Shown here piece by piece: positions 44,939 through 55,000 of a DNA stretch of 64,000 nt. Every line of letters begins with the position of its first letter. Position 1 is the first letter of the stretch. The notes beneath the pieces are model-generated. The model ran no database searches and was not told the DNA's origin. It was given only the letters and a program-made list of their open reading frames with translations. A program made the translations under genes and the position numbers. This stretch comes from CAYULW01 sp964445815 (GTDB taxonomy: Bacteria; Bacteroidota; Bacteroidia; Flavobacteriales_E; Vicingaceae), in contig CAYULW010000005.1 of assembly GCA_964445815.1 (NCBI GenBank), positions 62,001 through 126,000 of the forward strand, in the 5' to 3' direction.

Positions 44939-45293
44939 GCACAATGCTATTGGTCAACAAGGAGAGAAAATGGCTTTAAGCCATCTCAAAGAAAAAGGCT
45001 ATAAAATCTTAGCCTGCAATTGGCGATTTCAGAAAGCGGAACTGGATATTATTGCCAGATACGATCAGAGCTTGGTAATTGTTGAGGTGAAGACAAGAAC
45101 TTCTACTGAATTTGAGAGTCCGAAGGAGGCTGTGAGCATTGCCAAACAGCGAAGAATTATTAAAGCCGCGAATGCATATATAGAAGAGCATAACTTGGAT
45201 CTGGAATGCCGATTTGATATTGTTTCCATTGTTTTAGGCAGTAACAAAGCAGACATTGAGCACATTCAAGATGCCTTTTATCCGACCTTATAA
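44931..45293 (+). CDS. YraN/UPF0102 endonuclease-like protein
   Basis: 120 residues. Typical UPF0102 sequence: GQQGEKMALSHLKEKGYKIL, CNWRFQKAELDIIARY, LVIVEVKTRTS, with the Glu-Asp-Glu-x-Lys arrangement of PD-(D/E)xK nucleases. Holliday-junction-type activity is predicted for the family but not well proven. Coupled to ldcA by an 8-bp overlap. Stop overlaps the convergent PAP2-like gene by 6 bp. Confidence 0.9.
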   Translation: MAEHNAIGQQGEKMALSHLKEKGYKILACNWRFQKAELDIIARYDQSLVIVEVKTRTSTEFESPKEAVSIAKQRRIIKAANAYIEEHNLDLECRFDIVSIVLGSNKADIEHIQDAFYPTL

Positions 45294-45893
45294 AAGCAAT
45301 ACCATTTGGCACAAAAAACCATTTAAGAAGCCAAGGAACACTTCTCCTAGAGTATGTCTGTTTAAATACAGTCGAGCAGAAGCGACCAGACTAGATATCA
45401 ATAAAAGCAGACACAATAAATCAATGGTATTGACCTGATAGAATTGATTGGTGACCAAGAGCATGCCTCCAATACCTCCCAGGCCGGTCATGTGAGCAGA
45501 TATTTTGTAGTTGGCCAGACTGAAAAGAAACAGAATAAGCAAAGAAAGTGCTGCTCCTAAGAGAATGGCTTGATAAAATGAGGGAAAACGAATTTGACTG
45601 AATAGAAAGTAGGTAATGCAATAAAGCACAAGTGTTAAACCATAAGGGTAAACGCGTTCATTGGCACTTTGCATTTCAAGAGATTGAATCATCCCTTGTT
45701 TTTTCAGATAATAGGACAGGGAAAGAGGAATGATAATAAGATTAAAAAAGATACAGGCATAAACGGCTGTAAAATAAGCGCTTGGGTATTTGTAGTTTAA
45801 GTAGATGGGAAGTTGAAAGAGAATGAAAACACTAACAAGTGGGGCAAAAATGGGATGAAATAGATAGCTCAGAAATTGTGCAATAATTCTCAC
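45288..45893 (-). CDS. PAP2-like integral membrane protein
   Basis: 201 residues with about six membrane helices. The C-terminal half keeps a reduced PAP2 phosphatase pattern: KISAHMTG in place of PSGH and SARLYLNRHTLGEVFLG in place of SRxxxxxHxxxD (Asp changed to Glu). The first KxxxxxxRP motif is unclear. Possibly a lipid phosphatase or a degenerate relative. Directly downstream of rpoN (adjacent bases), likely co-transcribed. Confidence 0.72.
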   Translation of the reverse strand: MRIIAQFLSYLFHPIFAPLVSVFILFQLPIYLNYKYPSAYFTAVYACIFFNLIIIPLSLSYYLKKQGMIQSLEMQSANERVYPYGLTLVLYCITYFLFSQIRFPSFYQAILLGAALSLLILFLFSLANYKISAHMTGLGGIGGMLLVTNQFYQVNTIDLLCLLLLISSLVASARLYLNRHTLGEVFLGFLNGFLCQMVLLL

Positions 45894-47339
45894 TTACAGT
45901 TCTTTTCTTAAACGGGCAACAGGAATATTAAGCTGCTCGCGGTACTTGGCAACGGTTCTTCTGGCAATGTTGTATTTCTTTTCTTTTAAGATTTGAGATA
46001 ATTTCTCATCGGTAAGTGGTTTTCTCTTGTCTTCTGCTTCAATAACATCGGTTAAGATCTTTTTCACTTCACGTGTGCTTACTTCTTCTCCATCATTGGT
46101 AGAAAGTGATTCTGAAAAAAAAGATTTCAGTAAAAAAGTGCCATAAGGAGTAGAAACGTACTTGCTGTTGACTACTCTTGATACGGTAGAAATATCCATT
46201 TCAATCAGGTCGGCAATGTCTTTCAGGATCATTGGCTTTAACTTGGTTTCATCTCCTTCCAAAAAATAGGCTTTTTGATAGTCGGCAATGCTGTGCATGG
46301 TTTTCATTAAAGTATTTTGCCTTTGTTTGATGGCATCAATAAACCATTTTGCCGTATCCAGTTTTTGCTTGACAAAAGTCAAGGCCTCTTTCTCAGATTT
46401 GCTGCTTTTGTCAGACTTATTGTAATGGTCAATCATTTCACGGTATTCTCTGCTTACTCTTAATTGAGGAGCATTTCTGCTGTTCAATGAGATGTCCAAT
46501 TCACCATCTACAATTCTAAGGTTAAAGTCTGGAACGATAACCTGAACACCTTTTCCACTACTATTAAGCGAATTACCCGGTTTGGGGTTGAGCTTTAAAA
46601 TATCATCTATCGCTTCTTTTAAATCTTCGTCTTCAATCTCCATTCGATCTAAAATCTTGCGATAGTGCTTTTTTGTAAATTCATTAAAGAATTTTTCAAG
46701 AATCTCAATGGCAATTCGCGTACTTAAGGTTTTATTCTTCTTACGCTTAATTTGAATCAGTAGGCACTCCTGTAAATCTCTGGCACCAACTCCGGCGGGA
46801 TCCATTTGTTGAATCACTTTTAGCACTTCAACAATTTCTTCCTGAGTGGCCATGATGTTTCTTGTGAAAGCCAGGTCGTCTTCAATGGCATTTAAATCAC
46901 GCCTTAAATAGCCGGAATCGTCCAGACTGCCGATTAAGTGATCTGCTATCTCTTCTTGTTTATCACTCAGTTGCTGTAAGCTAACTTGTGCTTTGAGGCG
47001 TTCATGAAAGGTAGTGCCGCCGCTGTAAGGAATATCTTTATCATCCTCATCGCGCCCTTTATTAGAAACCTGATATTTATAGTCAGGTGTGTCATCGTCC
47101 ATGTAATCCGAAAAGTCAAATTCCTCAAATGAATCTTCTTCACTTTCCTTTTCTTCATAAGGTTCATCGATGGCATTATCCTCTTCCTCTTTTCCCTCGT
47201 CCAATGCCGGATTGGCTTCAATCTCTTCTTTTATGCGTTGTTCCAAAGCAACTGTTGGCAGTTGTAACAATTTCATCAGCTGAATCTGTTGAGGAGACAG
47301 CTTTTGAAGCATTTTTTGTTGAAGAGACTGTTTTAACAT
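45894..47339 (-). CDS. rpoN: RNA polymerase sigma-54 factor
   Basis: 481 residues. Region I glutamine-rich start (MLKQSLQQKMLQKLSPQQIQ, given as its first 20 residues), an acidic region II (about 45-95), core-binding and helix-turn-helix regions, and a C-terminal RpoN box ARRTVAKYRE (about 460-469). It directs transcription from -24/-12 promoters with activator ATPases. Located between asnS and the PAP2-like gene on the minus strand. Confidence 0.96.
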   Translation of the reverse strand: MLKQSLQQKMLQKLSPQQIQLMKLLQLPTVALEQRIKEEIEANPALDEGKEEEDNAIDEPYEEKESEEDSFEEFDFSDYMDDDTPDYKYQVSNKGRDEDDKDIPYSGGTTFHERLKAQVSLQQLSDKQEEIADHLIGSLDDSGYLRRDLNAIEDDLAFTRNIMATQEEIVEVLKVIQQMDPAGVGARDLQECLLIQIKRKKNKTLSTRIAIEILEKFFNEFTKKHYRKILDRMEIEDEDLKEAIDDILKLNPKPGNSLNSSGKGVQVIVPDFNLRIVDGELDISLNSRNAPQLRVSREYREMIDHYNKSDKSSKSEKEALTFVKQKLDTAKWFIDAIKQRQNTLMKTMHSIADYQKAYFLEGDETKLKPMILKDIADLIEMDISTVSRVVNSKYVSTPYGTFLLKSFFSESLSTNDGEEVSTREVKKILTDVIEAEDKRKPLTDEKLSQILKEKKYNIARRTVAKYREQLNIPVARLRKEL

Positions 47340-47351
47340 GACTAATCTGTA

Positions 47352-48785
47352 TTAAAATTCTGCATTTTTAGGTGTTCTTGGAAACGGAATAACATCTCTG
47401 ATATTACCCATTCCGGTCAAGAACAAGACTAGCCTTTCAAATCCTAGGCCAAAACCGCTATGCGGCGCAGTGCCGAACTTTCGGAGGTCTAGATACCACC
47501 ATAGTTCTTCCTTAGGAATGTTCATCTCCTCCATTCTTGCTTCTAACTTTTCTAATCGCTCCTCACGTTGTGATCCGCCAACGATCTCTCCAATACCGGG
47601 GAACAAGATATCCATTGCTCTAACCGTTTTACCATCTTCATTTTGCCTCATGTAAAAGGCTTTAATACCTTTTGGATAATCGTAAAGAATAACAGGCTTT
47701 TTGAAGTGTTTTTCAACCAAATAGCGTTCATGTTCAGATTGCAAATCTGCTCCCCAATCATTGATAAGATATTGAAACTTCTTTTTCTTATTTGGTTTAG
47801 AGTTTTTCAGAACATTGATTGCTTCTGTGTAGGTGATGCGTTCAAAATCATTGTTCAGTACAAATTCTAACTTCTCAATCAAAGGCATTGGAGATCTTTC
47901 TTCAGCTTTTTTGTTCTTTTCTTCATCCAATAATCGCTTTTCTAAAAAATCCAAGTCTTCCCTGTAATTCTCTAAAACAAATCGAATCAGGCTTTTTAAA
48001 AGATCTTCGCCTAAGTCCATGTTTTCTTCTAAGTCTGCAAAAGCCACTTCGGGTTCGATCATCCAGAACTCTGCAAGGTGACGAGTGGTGTTTGAATTTT
48101 CTGCTCTAAACGTAGGGCCGAAAGTATATACTTTAGAAAGCGCCATGGCTGCCAATTCAGCTTCAAGCTGTCCCGATACAGTGAGGTTCGCTTCTTTGCC
48201 GAAAAAATCTTCTTTAAAGTTGACTTCTCCATTTTCTGTCGTAGGAGGACTTAAAGGGTCTAAGGTGCTCACTCTGAAAGTTTCTCCTGCTCCTTCAGCA
48301 TCTGAGCCTGTAATAATAGGTGTATGAATGTTGTAGAATCCTCTTTGATGAAAATAATCATGTATACCATAAATTAAGGCATGCCTGATTCGGTTAATCG
48401 CACTGAAAGTATTGGTTCTAAATCTTAAATGCGCGATTTCACGAAGAAACTCAAGAGAATGTTTTTTCGGCTGTAAAGGATACAGGTCGGGATGAGACTC
48501 TCCCAATATTTCAATATGTTCAACTTGAATTTCTACATCTTGACCACTGCCTTGAGATTCAACTAAATTCCCTGAAATAGAAACAGAGGCACCAGTAGTA
48601 ATTTTCTTTAATAGTCCTTCATCTGTATTTTCAAAATCGATTACAGCTTGAATATTATTAATCGTAGAACCATCGTTTAACGCAATAAATCGCTTGCTTC
48701 TAAATGTTCTGACCCATGCTTTCAAAAGCACTTTTTCACCAACCTTGCCCGATTCAAGCAAGTATTTTATTTCACTTCTTTTCAT
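47352..48785 (-). CDS. asnS: Asparagine-tRNA ligase
   Basis: 477 residues. N-terminal OB fold (about 15-110: KVLLKAWVRTFRSKRFIALNDG), class II catalytic core with motif 2 FRAENSNTTRHLAEFWMIEPE region (first part FRAENSNTTRHLAEF) and motif 3 GFGLGFERLVLF. Charges tRNA-Asn. Divergent from the TetR gene, 12 bp before rpoN. A GAA-rich insert at about 280-300 is usual in Bacteroidota versions. Confidence 0.95.
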   Translation of the reverse strand: MKRSEIKYLLESGKVGEKVLLKAWVRTFRSKRFIALNDGSTINNIQAVIDFENTDEGLLKKITTGASVSISGNLVESQGSGQDVEIQVEHIEILGESHPDLYPLQPKKHSLEFLREIAHLRFRTNTFSAINRIRHALIYGIHDYFHQRGFYNIHTPIITGSDAEGAGETFRVSTLDPLSPPTTENGEVNFKEDFFGKEANLTVSGQLEAELAAMALSKVYTFGPTFRAENSNTTRHLAEFWMIEPEVAFADLEENMDLGEDLLKSLIRFVLENYREDLDFLEKRLLDEEKNKKAEERSPMPLIEKLEFVLNNDFERITYTEAINVLKNSKPNKKKKFQYLINDWGADLQSEHERYLVEKHFKKPVILYDYPKGIKAFYMRQNEDGKTVRAMDILFPGIGEIVGGSQREERLEKLEARMEEMNIPKEELWWYLDLRKFGTAPHSGFGLGFERLVLFLTGMGNIRDVIPFPRTPKNAEF

Positions 48786-48902
48786 TTTAGATACTCAGTT
48801 CTTAATATCTGTGCAAAGGAAAGTTTTTCCCCGAAATTATTTGTTAATACCATTGCAGGATTACAGTTTAAATGAGAAAAATACCGTTTCAATTCCAAAA
48901 TC

Positions 48903-48946
48903 TCCACATTGGAAACAAAAAATAAAAAAAATGTTTCCAATGTGGA
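48903..48946. promoter_or_regulatory. 14-bp inverted repeat, candidate TetR operator
   Basis: TCCACATTGGAAAC at 48903-48916 and its exact reverse complement at 48933-48946, separated by 16 A/T-rich bases. It covers the -33 region of the TetR promoter. Confidence 0.6.
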
Positions 48947-48955
48947 AAAAGTTTC

Positions 48956-48963
48956 TACTTTTG
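48956..48963 (+). promoter_or_regulatory. -7 element of the efflux operon
   Basis: TACTTTTG matches TAnnTTTG. A start of transcription near 48970 leaves only a few bases before the ATG at 48972, so the mRNA may be almost leaderless. Confidence 0.45.
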
Positions 48964-48971
48964 CGCCCGAA

Positions 48972-49586
48972 ATGGAATCAAAGGAAAAAGAAATCTTACT
49001 TCAGGCTGCTGATTTGTTTGCCAAATATGGCATCAAAAGCATGACAATGGACGATGTAGCCAGACACATGGGTATTTCGAAAAAAACCCTTTACCAGTTT
49101 GTAGATAACAAAAAAGATCTGGTTAAGCGCTGTATACAAGAGCACATTGATGCGGAAGAGTGTTTGGTCAGCGAATTTCTCGGTCATCAGGACAATGCGA
49201 TTGATGAACTAATGGCCATGACCAAGTTTGTAGGAACACAAATGAAAGAGATGCATCCTTCAGTCATCTATGATTTGAAAAAATATCATTTTGAAGCCTA
49301 TACCAGATTAACACAGCATAGAGATGATTTTATTTTCATGAACATAAAACGAAATGTGGAACAAGGAATGAAAGACGGATTATACCGCTCAAATATCAAT
49401 CCTGAAATTCTAGCGCGACTATACATCTCTATGGTCAATGTGATTTTGGATCCTGAAAACACCAACTTGTCGGATTATAACCAAGCTGAGGTTTATACAG
49501 AAATGATTCGCTATCATGTTAGAGGCATTTCTAGTTCTAAAGGAAGGGAATATTTAAAACAAAAATTTAATCAAGAAAACATATAA
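48972..49586 (+). CDS. TetR/AcrR-family repressor
   Basis: 204 residues from the ATG at 48972. An upstream ATG at 48909 is inside the inverted repeat and upstream of the promoter's -7 box, so unlikely. Helix-turn-helix: ILLQAADLFAKYGIKSMTMDDVARHMGISKKTLYQF (parts LLQAADLFAKYGIKS and MDDVARHMGISKKTLYQF). The remaining helices form the ligand domain. It probably represses its own operon through the palindrome at 48903-48946. Stop overlaps the TolC start by one base (TAATG). Confidence 0.92.
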   Translation: MESKEKEILLQAADLFAKYGIKSMTMDDVARHMGISKKTLYQFVDNKKDLVKRCIQEHIDAEECLVSEFLGHQDNAIDELMAMTKFVGTQMKEMHPSVIYDLKKYHFEAYTRLTQHRDDFIFMNIKRNVEQGMKDGLYRSNINPEILARLYISMVNVILDPENTNLSDYNQAEVYTEMIRYHVRGISSSKGREYLKQKFNQENI

Positions 49587-50929
49587 TGAAGAAATTAGGT
49601 CTATTAGGGCTTGCTGTTTTGTTTGTTTTAAGCATGGGATTAAAGGCGCAGGACAGCACTTTTAATTTTAGTTTAGAGGAGGCGAAAGCTTATGCATTGA
49701 AAAATGGATATCAAATTCAGCTAGCCAAACTTGATGTCGAACAAGCAGAGCGAAAAGTTAGGGAAACAATTGCTATTGGTTTACCTCAAATTTCTGCTGC
49801 AGCAAGTTATTTGAATAATTTGGAAATACCGGCTACAGCTTTACCTTCAGAATTTTTTCCCGGTGGAACTCCAGGAAGTTTAACGGTTGTTGAGTTTGGA
49901 GTTGAACAAACAATGACTGCATCGGTAACGGCAAATCAATTGATTTTTGATGGTTCATATTTGGTTGGACTTCAAGCGACAAGGGTTTATTTGGATTTGT
50001 CAAAAAATGAGTTGCAAAAGTCAAACATTGAAATTAAGAACCTAGTCACGCAATCCTATGGTAATGTCTTGGTTGCTAAAAAGTATCTGGAGATACTCAA
50101 GCAAAACCGGAACAATTTAGATCAATTGGCTTTTGAAACAGAAGAGATTTATAAAAATGGTTTGGCAGAAGAACAGGATCGAGATCAAATTAAATTGAAT
50201 CTCCAATCAGTAACCAATCAATATGAAAATGCTGAAAGACAGCTTAAAATTGCAGAGAACCAGTTGAAGTTTATCTTGGGAATTCCAATTGAAAATCAAT
50301 TGATTCTTAAAGATGATTTGTTGACCTTAACGAATACTTCAAAAGGAGACAGTTTTGTAGAAAAAGAATTTGATATAAATGTCCATATAGATTATAAATC
50401 GATACTAACTCAGGAAAAGGCAACCGAACTACTTTGGAAGCAACAGAAATCAACTTACTTGCCCAAGTTGACAGGGTTTTATACATACCAGCGCAATGCG
50501 TTCTCAACAGAATTTAATTTTATTGATGGCCCCTCTTGGAATCCGGGACAATTTTTTGGTTTGAACTTATCGGTACCCTTGTTTACAAGTTTTGCAAACA
50601 AAAATAGGGTAGAACAAGCAAAAATTGACTATCAAAAAGTTCAGATTGCTAAAAAACAAGTGGAGGAAAATCTCAAAATTCAAGCAGAAAATGCCAAATC
50701 AGCTTATCTGTTTGCTTTGAATCAATACAAGACAAATAATGAGAATCTGGCACTTGCAGAAAGCATCTATGATAAGGTAAAAGCAAAATATGATGAAGGT
50801 TTGAGCAGTAGCTTGGAATTAACCACGGCCAATAACCAGCTACTTACAACCCAACAAGCATACATACAAGCATCATTTCAACTGATTGATGCCAAAGTTA
50901 AACTCGATAAAGCACTTAATAACTATTAA
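49586..50929 (+). CDS. TolC-family outer-membrane efflux protein
   Basis: 447 residues: signal peptide (about 1-21, ending LKAQ), then two TolC-type repeats (NFSLEEAKAYALKNGYQIQLAK at the start; TANNQLLTTQQAYIQASFQL near the end) making the helical tunnel and barrel. It provides the outer-membrane exit for the RND pump encoded next. Length and order match Bacteroidota efflux operons of this type. Confidence 0.92.
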   Translation: MKKLGLLGLAVLFVLSMGLKAQDSTFNFSLEEAKAYALKNGYQIQLAKLDVEQAERKVRETIAIGLPQISAAASYLNNLEIPATALPSEFFPGGTPGSLTVVEFGVEQTMTASVTANQLIFDGSYLVGLQATRVYLDLSKNELQKSNIEIKNLVTQSYGNVLVAKKYLEILKQNRNNLDQLAFETEEIYKNGLAEEQDRDQIKLNLQSVTNQYENAERQLKIAENQLKFILGIPIENQLILKDDLLTLTNTSKGDSFVEKEFDINVHIDYKSILTQEKATELLWKQQKSTYLPKLTGFYTYQRNAFSTEFNFIDGPSWNPGQFFGLNLSVPLFTSFANKNRVEQAKIDYQKVQIAKKQVEENLKIQAENAKSAYLFALNQYKTNNENLALAESIYDKVKAKYDEGLSSSLELTTANNQLLTTQQAYIQASFQLIDAKVKLDKALNNY

Positions 50930-50933
50930 TACA

Positions 50934-52070
50934 ATGAAACAAATACTTGCAATTTTAATTCTGGCAATGACCATTGCTTGTGGTACAGACAATGGAAGTC
51001 AAACAGAGTTACAAACGATCATAAAAGAAAAGGACTCTTTGCAGTCGGTTTACAAGTCACTTGGCGAACGAATTGCCGAATTAGATCAACAAATTCAAGC
51101 TTTGGATACGACAAAGAACTTGACACAAGTATCAACGCTAAAGTTGGAATCTGGTGATTTCGCACATTTTATAAATGTATATGGCAATGTAGAAGCTTCT
51201 AAGAGCATTTCTATGTTTCCTGAAATGCCGGGAAAAGTGGTAGCCATATTAGTTGAGGAAGGACAGGAGGTCTCAAGGGGACAATTGTTGGTTCAGTTAG
51301 AATCAGATATGCTCAGAAATCAATTGAAAGAGGTTGAAACAAATCTAGAGTTAGCCAATACCATTTATGAAAAACAAGATCGACTTTGGAAGAAGAACAT
51401 AGGTTCGGAAGTAGAGTATTTGCAAGCAAAATCTACTAAAGAGTCTTTAGAAGCAAGAAAGAAAGCTATCCTGGCTCAAATAGAAATGAGTGAAATTCGT
51501 GCACCTTTTAATGGCGTTATAGATAATATTATGCCTAAGGTGGGAGAAGTAGCATCAGGTCAAAGTCCGATTTTAAGATTGATCAATATAGATGATGTGT
51601 ATATAGAGGCAGATGTGTCGGAAGTACATTTAACAACCATCAAAAAGGGAGCATATGCAGAGGTTGAATTTCCTGCACTAAAAAAGACCATTGAGACAGC
51701 GGTCAGTCATACCGGTAAGTTTATTAACCCGAATAATCGAACTTTTAATGTGAAGATTGATCTGTCTGGCAAAGAAGAAATAGACGTTAATCCTAATCTT
51801 TTGGCAAAAGTGAAGATCAAAGACTTTGAGATAAAGGATTCTGCTTTACATATACCAAGCAGAATGATACAACAAACACCAAGAGGGGAAGATTTTGTAA
51901 TGGTCCTAAGTGCTAAGGACGGAAAAAACATGGTGAAGAAGCAAATGATTAAAACGGGTATTTCATATGAAGGTGAAACATTAATTACCGAAGGGCTTAA
52001 TGAAGGAGCGGTTTTGATTGATAAAGGTGCCAGGAGTGTAAAAGATGGACAAGAAGTAGATGTGAATTAG
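50934..52070 (+). CDS. RND efflux periplasmic adaptor (MFP) lipoprotein
   Basis: 378 residues from the ATG at 50934, which starts a lipoprotein signal (TIACGT, Cys about 16); the ATG at 50886 is inside tolC. A coiled coil follows (about 30-65), then lipoyl/barrel-sandwich halves (VVAILVEEGQEVSRGQLLVQLE, IRAPFNGVIDNIMPKVGEVAS) around a helical hairpin, and a beta-barrel end. Links the RND pump to the TolC-like channel. Confidence 0.93.
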   Translation: MKQILAILILAMTIACGTDNGSQTELQTIIKEKDSLQSVYKSLGERIAELDQQIQALDTTKNLTQVSTLKLESGDFAHFINVYGNVEASKSISMFPEMPGKVVAILVEEGQEVSRGQLLVQLESDMLRNQLKEVETNLELANTIYEKQDRLWKKNIGSEVEYLQAKSTKESLEARKKAILAQIEMSEIRAPFNGVIDNIMPKVGEVASGQSPILRLINIDDVYIEADVSEVHLTTIKKGAYAEVEFPALKKTIETAVSHTGKFINPNNRTFNVKIDLSGKEEIDVNPNLLAKVKIKDFEIKDSALHIPSRMIQQTPRGEDFVMVLSAKDGKNMVKKQMIKTGISYEGETLITEGLNEGAVLIDKGARSVKDGQEVDVN

Positions 52071-52091
52071 AGCCTTCTAAAAACAAGAAAC

Positions 52092-55000
52092 ATGAGTGAA
52101 GAAAAGAAATATAAAGAGTTTGGGCTAACTACCGCCTCAGTTAAGAATAAGTATACTGTTTATGTTTTAACAGCCATTATTTTTATCGCAGGTCTGATTT
52201 CCTATAACTCCATGCCGAAAGAGGCTTTCCCTGAAGTTATTGTACCTGAAATTTATGTCGGAACGGCCTATCCGGGAAACTCTCCCCTAGATATAGAGCG
52301 CTTGATTACACGACCTTTAGAAAAAGAAATCAATTCCATTTCAGGAATTGATGAGATCAACTCTACATCCATTCAAGGGTACTCATCAATTCAAGTCAAA
52401 TTTGATTTTAGCGTTACACCTTCTGAGGCCTTAAGAAAGGTAAAAGATAAGGTAGATATTGCGATGTCGGATCCTGATTTTCCAACAGATTTACCTGCGG
52501 ATCCTAACATTTTTGAGATGAACTTCTCTGAGTTGGTGCCTATTATGAACATCAATCTTTCAGGAGACTATTCAATGGATCAATTAAATGACTACGCTGA
52601 ATACCTTGAAGATAAGATAGAGGACTTGCCTCAAATTACAAAGGTAGATATCCGAGGTGTTCAGGACAAAGAAGTAGAGATAAGTGTAGACCTTCCTAAA
52701 ATGGAAAGTTTGAAGCTCTCTTTTAATGACATTGCCAATGCAATAAGAAATGAGAATGTTACCATTTCGGGAGGGGATTTACTTGTTGATGATTTTAAAC
52801 GAAATGTCAGGGTAATTGGCGAGTTTAAAAACATGTCTCAAATAGAAGACATCATTGTTCGCCAGGAAAATCAAGAAATTGTCTATCTAAAGGACATCGC
52901 TAATGTTTATTTTAGAGGAGAAGATCCGGAAGATTTTGCAAGACAGTACATGCAACCAGTTGTGATGCTTGATGTGATCAAAAGAGCCGGTGAAAACTTG
53001 ATTCAAGCTTCTGATGATATTAATGTGATTATCACTGAGGCCCAAGAACATTATTTCCCCGACAATTTATTAATATCTATAACGAATGATCAGTCTGACC
53101 AAACGAGAACTCAGGTAGATGAACTTGAAAACAGTATCATTTTTGGAGTTATTCTAGTTGTTGGAGTGTTACTCTTTTTCTTAGGAATAAGAAATGCCCT
53201 TTTCGTTGGTGTGGCCATTCCACTATCGATGTTTACTTCGTTTATCATTTTGAGTGCAATTGGTGCAACCCTAAACATGATGGTTTTATTTTCATTGGTA
53301 TTGGCGTTAGGAATGTTGGTTGACAATGGTATTGTGGTTGTAGAGAACATCTATAGACTGATGGATGAAGGAATGAAGCCTGTTAAAGCTGCGCGATATG
53401 GCGTTGGGCAAGTAGCTTGGCCAATCATCGCCTCTACAGCAACAACTTTAGCCGCTTTTTTCCCATTGGCCATCTGGCCTGGGTTAATGGGTGAGTTCAT
53501 GAAATACTTGCCTATTACTTTGATCACTGTATTGGCTTCATCTTTATTTGTGGCTTTGGTGATTAATCCTGTTCTAACGGCCGCATTTATGAAAGTAGAT
53601 GAAGAGGATCCGAACAAGAAAAAATGGAACATCAGAAGTATAGGATTAATTGTAATTGGCGTGCTTTTCAACTTAATTGGGGTGGCAGCGTTAGGCAATT
53701 TATTAGCTTTTAGTGGTGTGATTATTTTGTTGAGCATTCACTTTTTTAATCCGGCGACTAAGACTTTTCAAGAGCGGATAATTCCGAGAATGGAAAGGTT
53801 GTATGAAAAGTTTTTGAGCTATGCATTGTACAGAAGAAGGCCAATTCGATTCGTTTTAGGAACCTTTGGTTTGCTGATCTTGTCATTCATCCTACTAGGA
53901 ACATTTACTCCCAAGATAGTGTATTTCCCAGTTAATCAACCTTTGTATTTGAACATATATGTTGAAATGCCCATCGGAACAGATATTAATGCAACGAATT
54001 CCATAACTAAAGAAATTGAGGAACAGGTCATTGAATTGATGAAGAAATATGAGGATGAATCGGGAGAAAATTTCTTAGTTGAATCTATTCTAGGACAGGT
54101 AGGAAATGGTACCAGTGATCCAAACGAAGGCCCTTCTATGGGTAATACGCCTCATAAAGCAAGGATTACCGTACAATTTGTCAAATTTCAGGATAGACGA
54201 GGGGTAATCACATCAGAGGTGATGGAAGATGTAAGAAAGGCCTTAAAGAGTTATCCAGGAGTACAGGTTACCGTGAGTAAAAACTCTGATGGGCCACCGC
54301 AAGGAGCACCAATCAGTATGGAAATAAAAGGAGATAATTATCAACAATTAGTTGATGAGGCTGAAGAAGTTATTACCTATGTTAATAATGCAAACATCTA
54401 TGGCATAGAAGAATTGAAGCTTGATGTTGAGCAAGGTAAACCTGAAATGCCAATCATTATAGATCGTCAAAAGGCAAGAAGGTTAAGTGTCTCCACTGCT
54501 CAGATAGGAGATGCACTAAGAACGGCCTTATTTGGCAAGGAAGTTTCCACATACAAAGACGGAGAAGATGATTATCCCATCAATATACGGTTTGATTCAA
54601 CTTCACGATATGACTTAGATGCCTTGATGAACCAAAGGGTTACCTTTAGAGATCAGACGACGGGCAAGATTAAACAAGTGCCGATTTCGGCTGTAGCAGA
54701 AGCCAAAAAGACATCCACTTTTAGTGCTGTAAAACGAAAAGATCTTAAGCGAGTCGTAACAATTACTTCTAATGTGCTTGAAGATGCTAATCCAAATGAA
54801 GTGGTGGCAAAAATAAAAGAGAGAATGAAGGGTTACGATATGCCTGAAGAACTTGGTTTAAAGTTTACCGGACAGCAAGAAGAACAAGCTAAAGAGATGG
54901 CATTCCTGAGCAGAGCATTAATGATAGCTGTTTTCTTGATCTTTTTGATTATGGTATCTCAGTTTAATTCAGCGACTACACCATTTATCATCTTAACTTC

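Noticed and set aside
48909..48971. Longer TetR protein starting at the ATG at 48909
   Set aside because: That ATG lies in the inverted repeat and upstream of the likely promoter; the conserved domain starts at 48972.
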